Assembly: GCA_020028595.1 (NCBI GenBank)
Contig: JAIBHQ010000081.1
Coordinates: forward strand, 1 to 5,395
DNA length: 5,395 nucleotides
Direction of reading: 5' to 3'
Origin: Nitrospirota bacterium
GTDB taxonomy: Bacteria > Nitrospirota > Nitrospiria > Nitrospirales > Nitrospiraceae
The notes under the pieces are model-generated. The model was not told the origin of the DNA, did not search any database, and saw only the letters and a program-made list of their open reading frames with translations. This document shows positions 5,113-5,395 of the stretch, in pieces (the stretch's first letter is position 1; every line of letters starts with the position of its first letter). The position numbers and the translations under genes are program-made.

Positions 5113-5395
5113 CTAGTAACTATCCGTCAGCCGTTCGTAGAACGCCACCACGGGACCGCGCCGCGCATAGCCGACCACCGCGAGAAGACCAAGGATGACA
5201 AGCGGAACGGGGACCGCCTTCATTTCATGATGGACCAAATGCGTGAGCGCGGCGCCGAGCATCGTGCCGCCGAGCAACATCGCGGCTGATCCGGCCAGAC
5301 GCGGCACCAAGAGCCCGATCGCCCCCGCCGCCTCGACCGCACCGACCACATAGAGAAACCACCCGGCGTAACCCCAGTGAGCAAAATTCTCGACC
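5113..5395 (-). CDS. DoxX-like (DoxX_2-type) membrane protein, C-terminal part (cut by window edge)
   Basis: Ninety-three residues are visible, ending at a TAG at 5115-5113; the frame stays open to the right edge, so the N-terminus is missing. An internal GTG at 5349 is unlikely to be the start because the coding pattern continues upstream of it (NFAHWGYAGWFLYVVG). The WGY-x-x-WFLYVVGAVEAAGAIGLLVPRLAG segment is typical of DoxX-like proteins. Three hydrophobic helices follow one another: WFLYVVGAVEAAGAIGLLV, then AAMLLGGTMLGAALTHLV, then VPVPLVILGLLAVVGYA, before a short charged tail. These proteins are small inner-membrane proteins, usually about 120-140 residues with four helices. Their biochemical role is poorly defined; some relatives act in quinone- or thiosulfate-linked electron transfer or in oxidative-stress complexes. 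It is on the same strand as the radical SAM gene and 59 bases from it. Confidence 0.88.
   Translation of the reverse strand, partial: VENFAHWGYAGWFLYVVGAVEAAGAIGLLVPRLAGSAAMLLGGTMLGAALTHLVHHEMKAVPVPLVILGLLAVVGYARRGPVVAFYERLTDSY

Noticed and set aside
5020..5289. Small plus-strand open frames near the right end
   Set aside because: They overlap the DoxX-like gene and the radical SAM start in antisense and show no recognisable protein features.

Overview
This is a GC-rich bacterial window, very roughly 60% GC, with six protein genes (two of them cut by the window edges) and one tRNA, tightly packed. The mix of genes is a 1-Cys Prx6-type peroxiredoxin, a SUMF1/FGE-fold exported protein, a DUF5069 protein, a large B12-type radical SAM protein and a DoxX-like membrane protein. 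Together with the codon style it reminds me of Nitrospira/Nitrospirota. That is an impression from protein resemblance and was not tested; other GC-rich environmental bacteria are possible.

Left block (1-1390, minus strand). A tRNA-Glu(UUC) with an encoded CCA and a plausible sigma70 promoter lies 76 bases upstream of a secreted or membrane-anchored SUMF-domain protein. That gene is followed after 25 bases by a thioredoxin-like protein with a CNHC active site, which runs off the left edge. The two protein genes probably form an operon.

Middle block (1445-2804). A DUF5069 gene (minus) and a Prx6-type peroxiredoxin gene (plus) diverge from a 156-base intergenic region. That region carries a perfect 14-bp palindrome in the likely peroxiredoxin leader. 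A degenerate 7-bp tandem repeat overlaps the DUF5069 stop codon. The peroxiredoxin gene converges on the radical SAM gene, and a strong 16-bp-stem hairpin between them looks like a bidirectional terminator.

Right block (2804-5395, minus strand). A DoxX-like membrane protein, cut by the right edge, is followed after 59 bases by a 749-residue radical SAM protein. Its N-terminal region is B12-binding-like, and its cluster motif has the unusual spacing C-x4-C-x2-C. The two may be co-transcribed.

Three of the six proteins have or suggest a thiol-redox or oxidative-stress role (thioredoxin-like, peroxiredoxin, possibly DoxX), but they sit in separate transcription units, so no single pathway is demonstrated. 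I found no mobile element, CRISPR array or phage gene. There is no gene-free stretch over 300 bases; the longest is the 156-base divergent region. The least explained item is the radical SAM protein, whose substrate cannot be read from the sequence. I see no convincing new multi-gene system.
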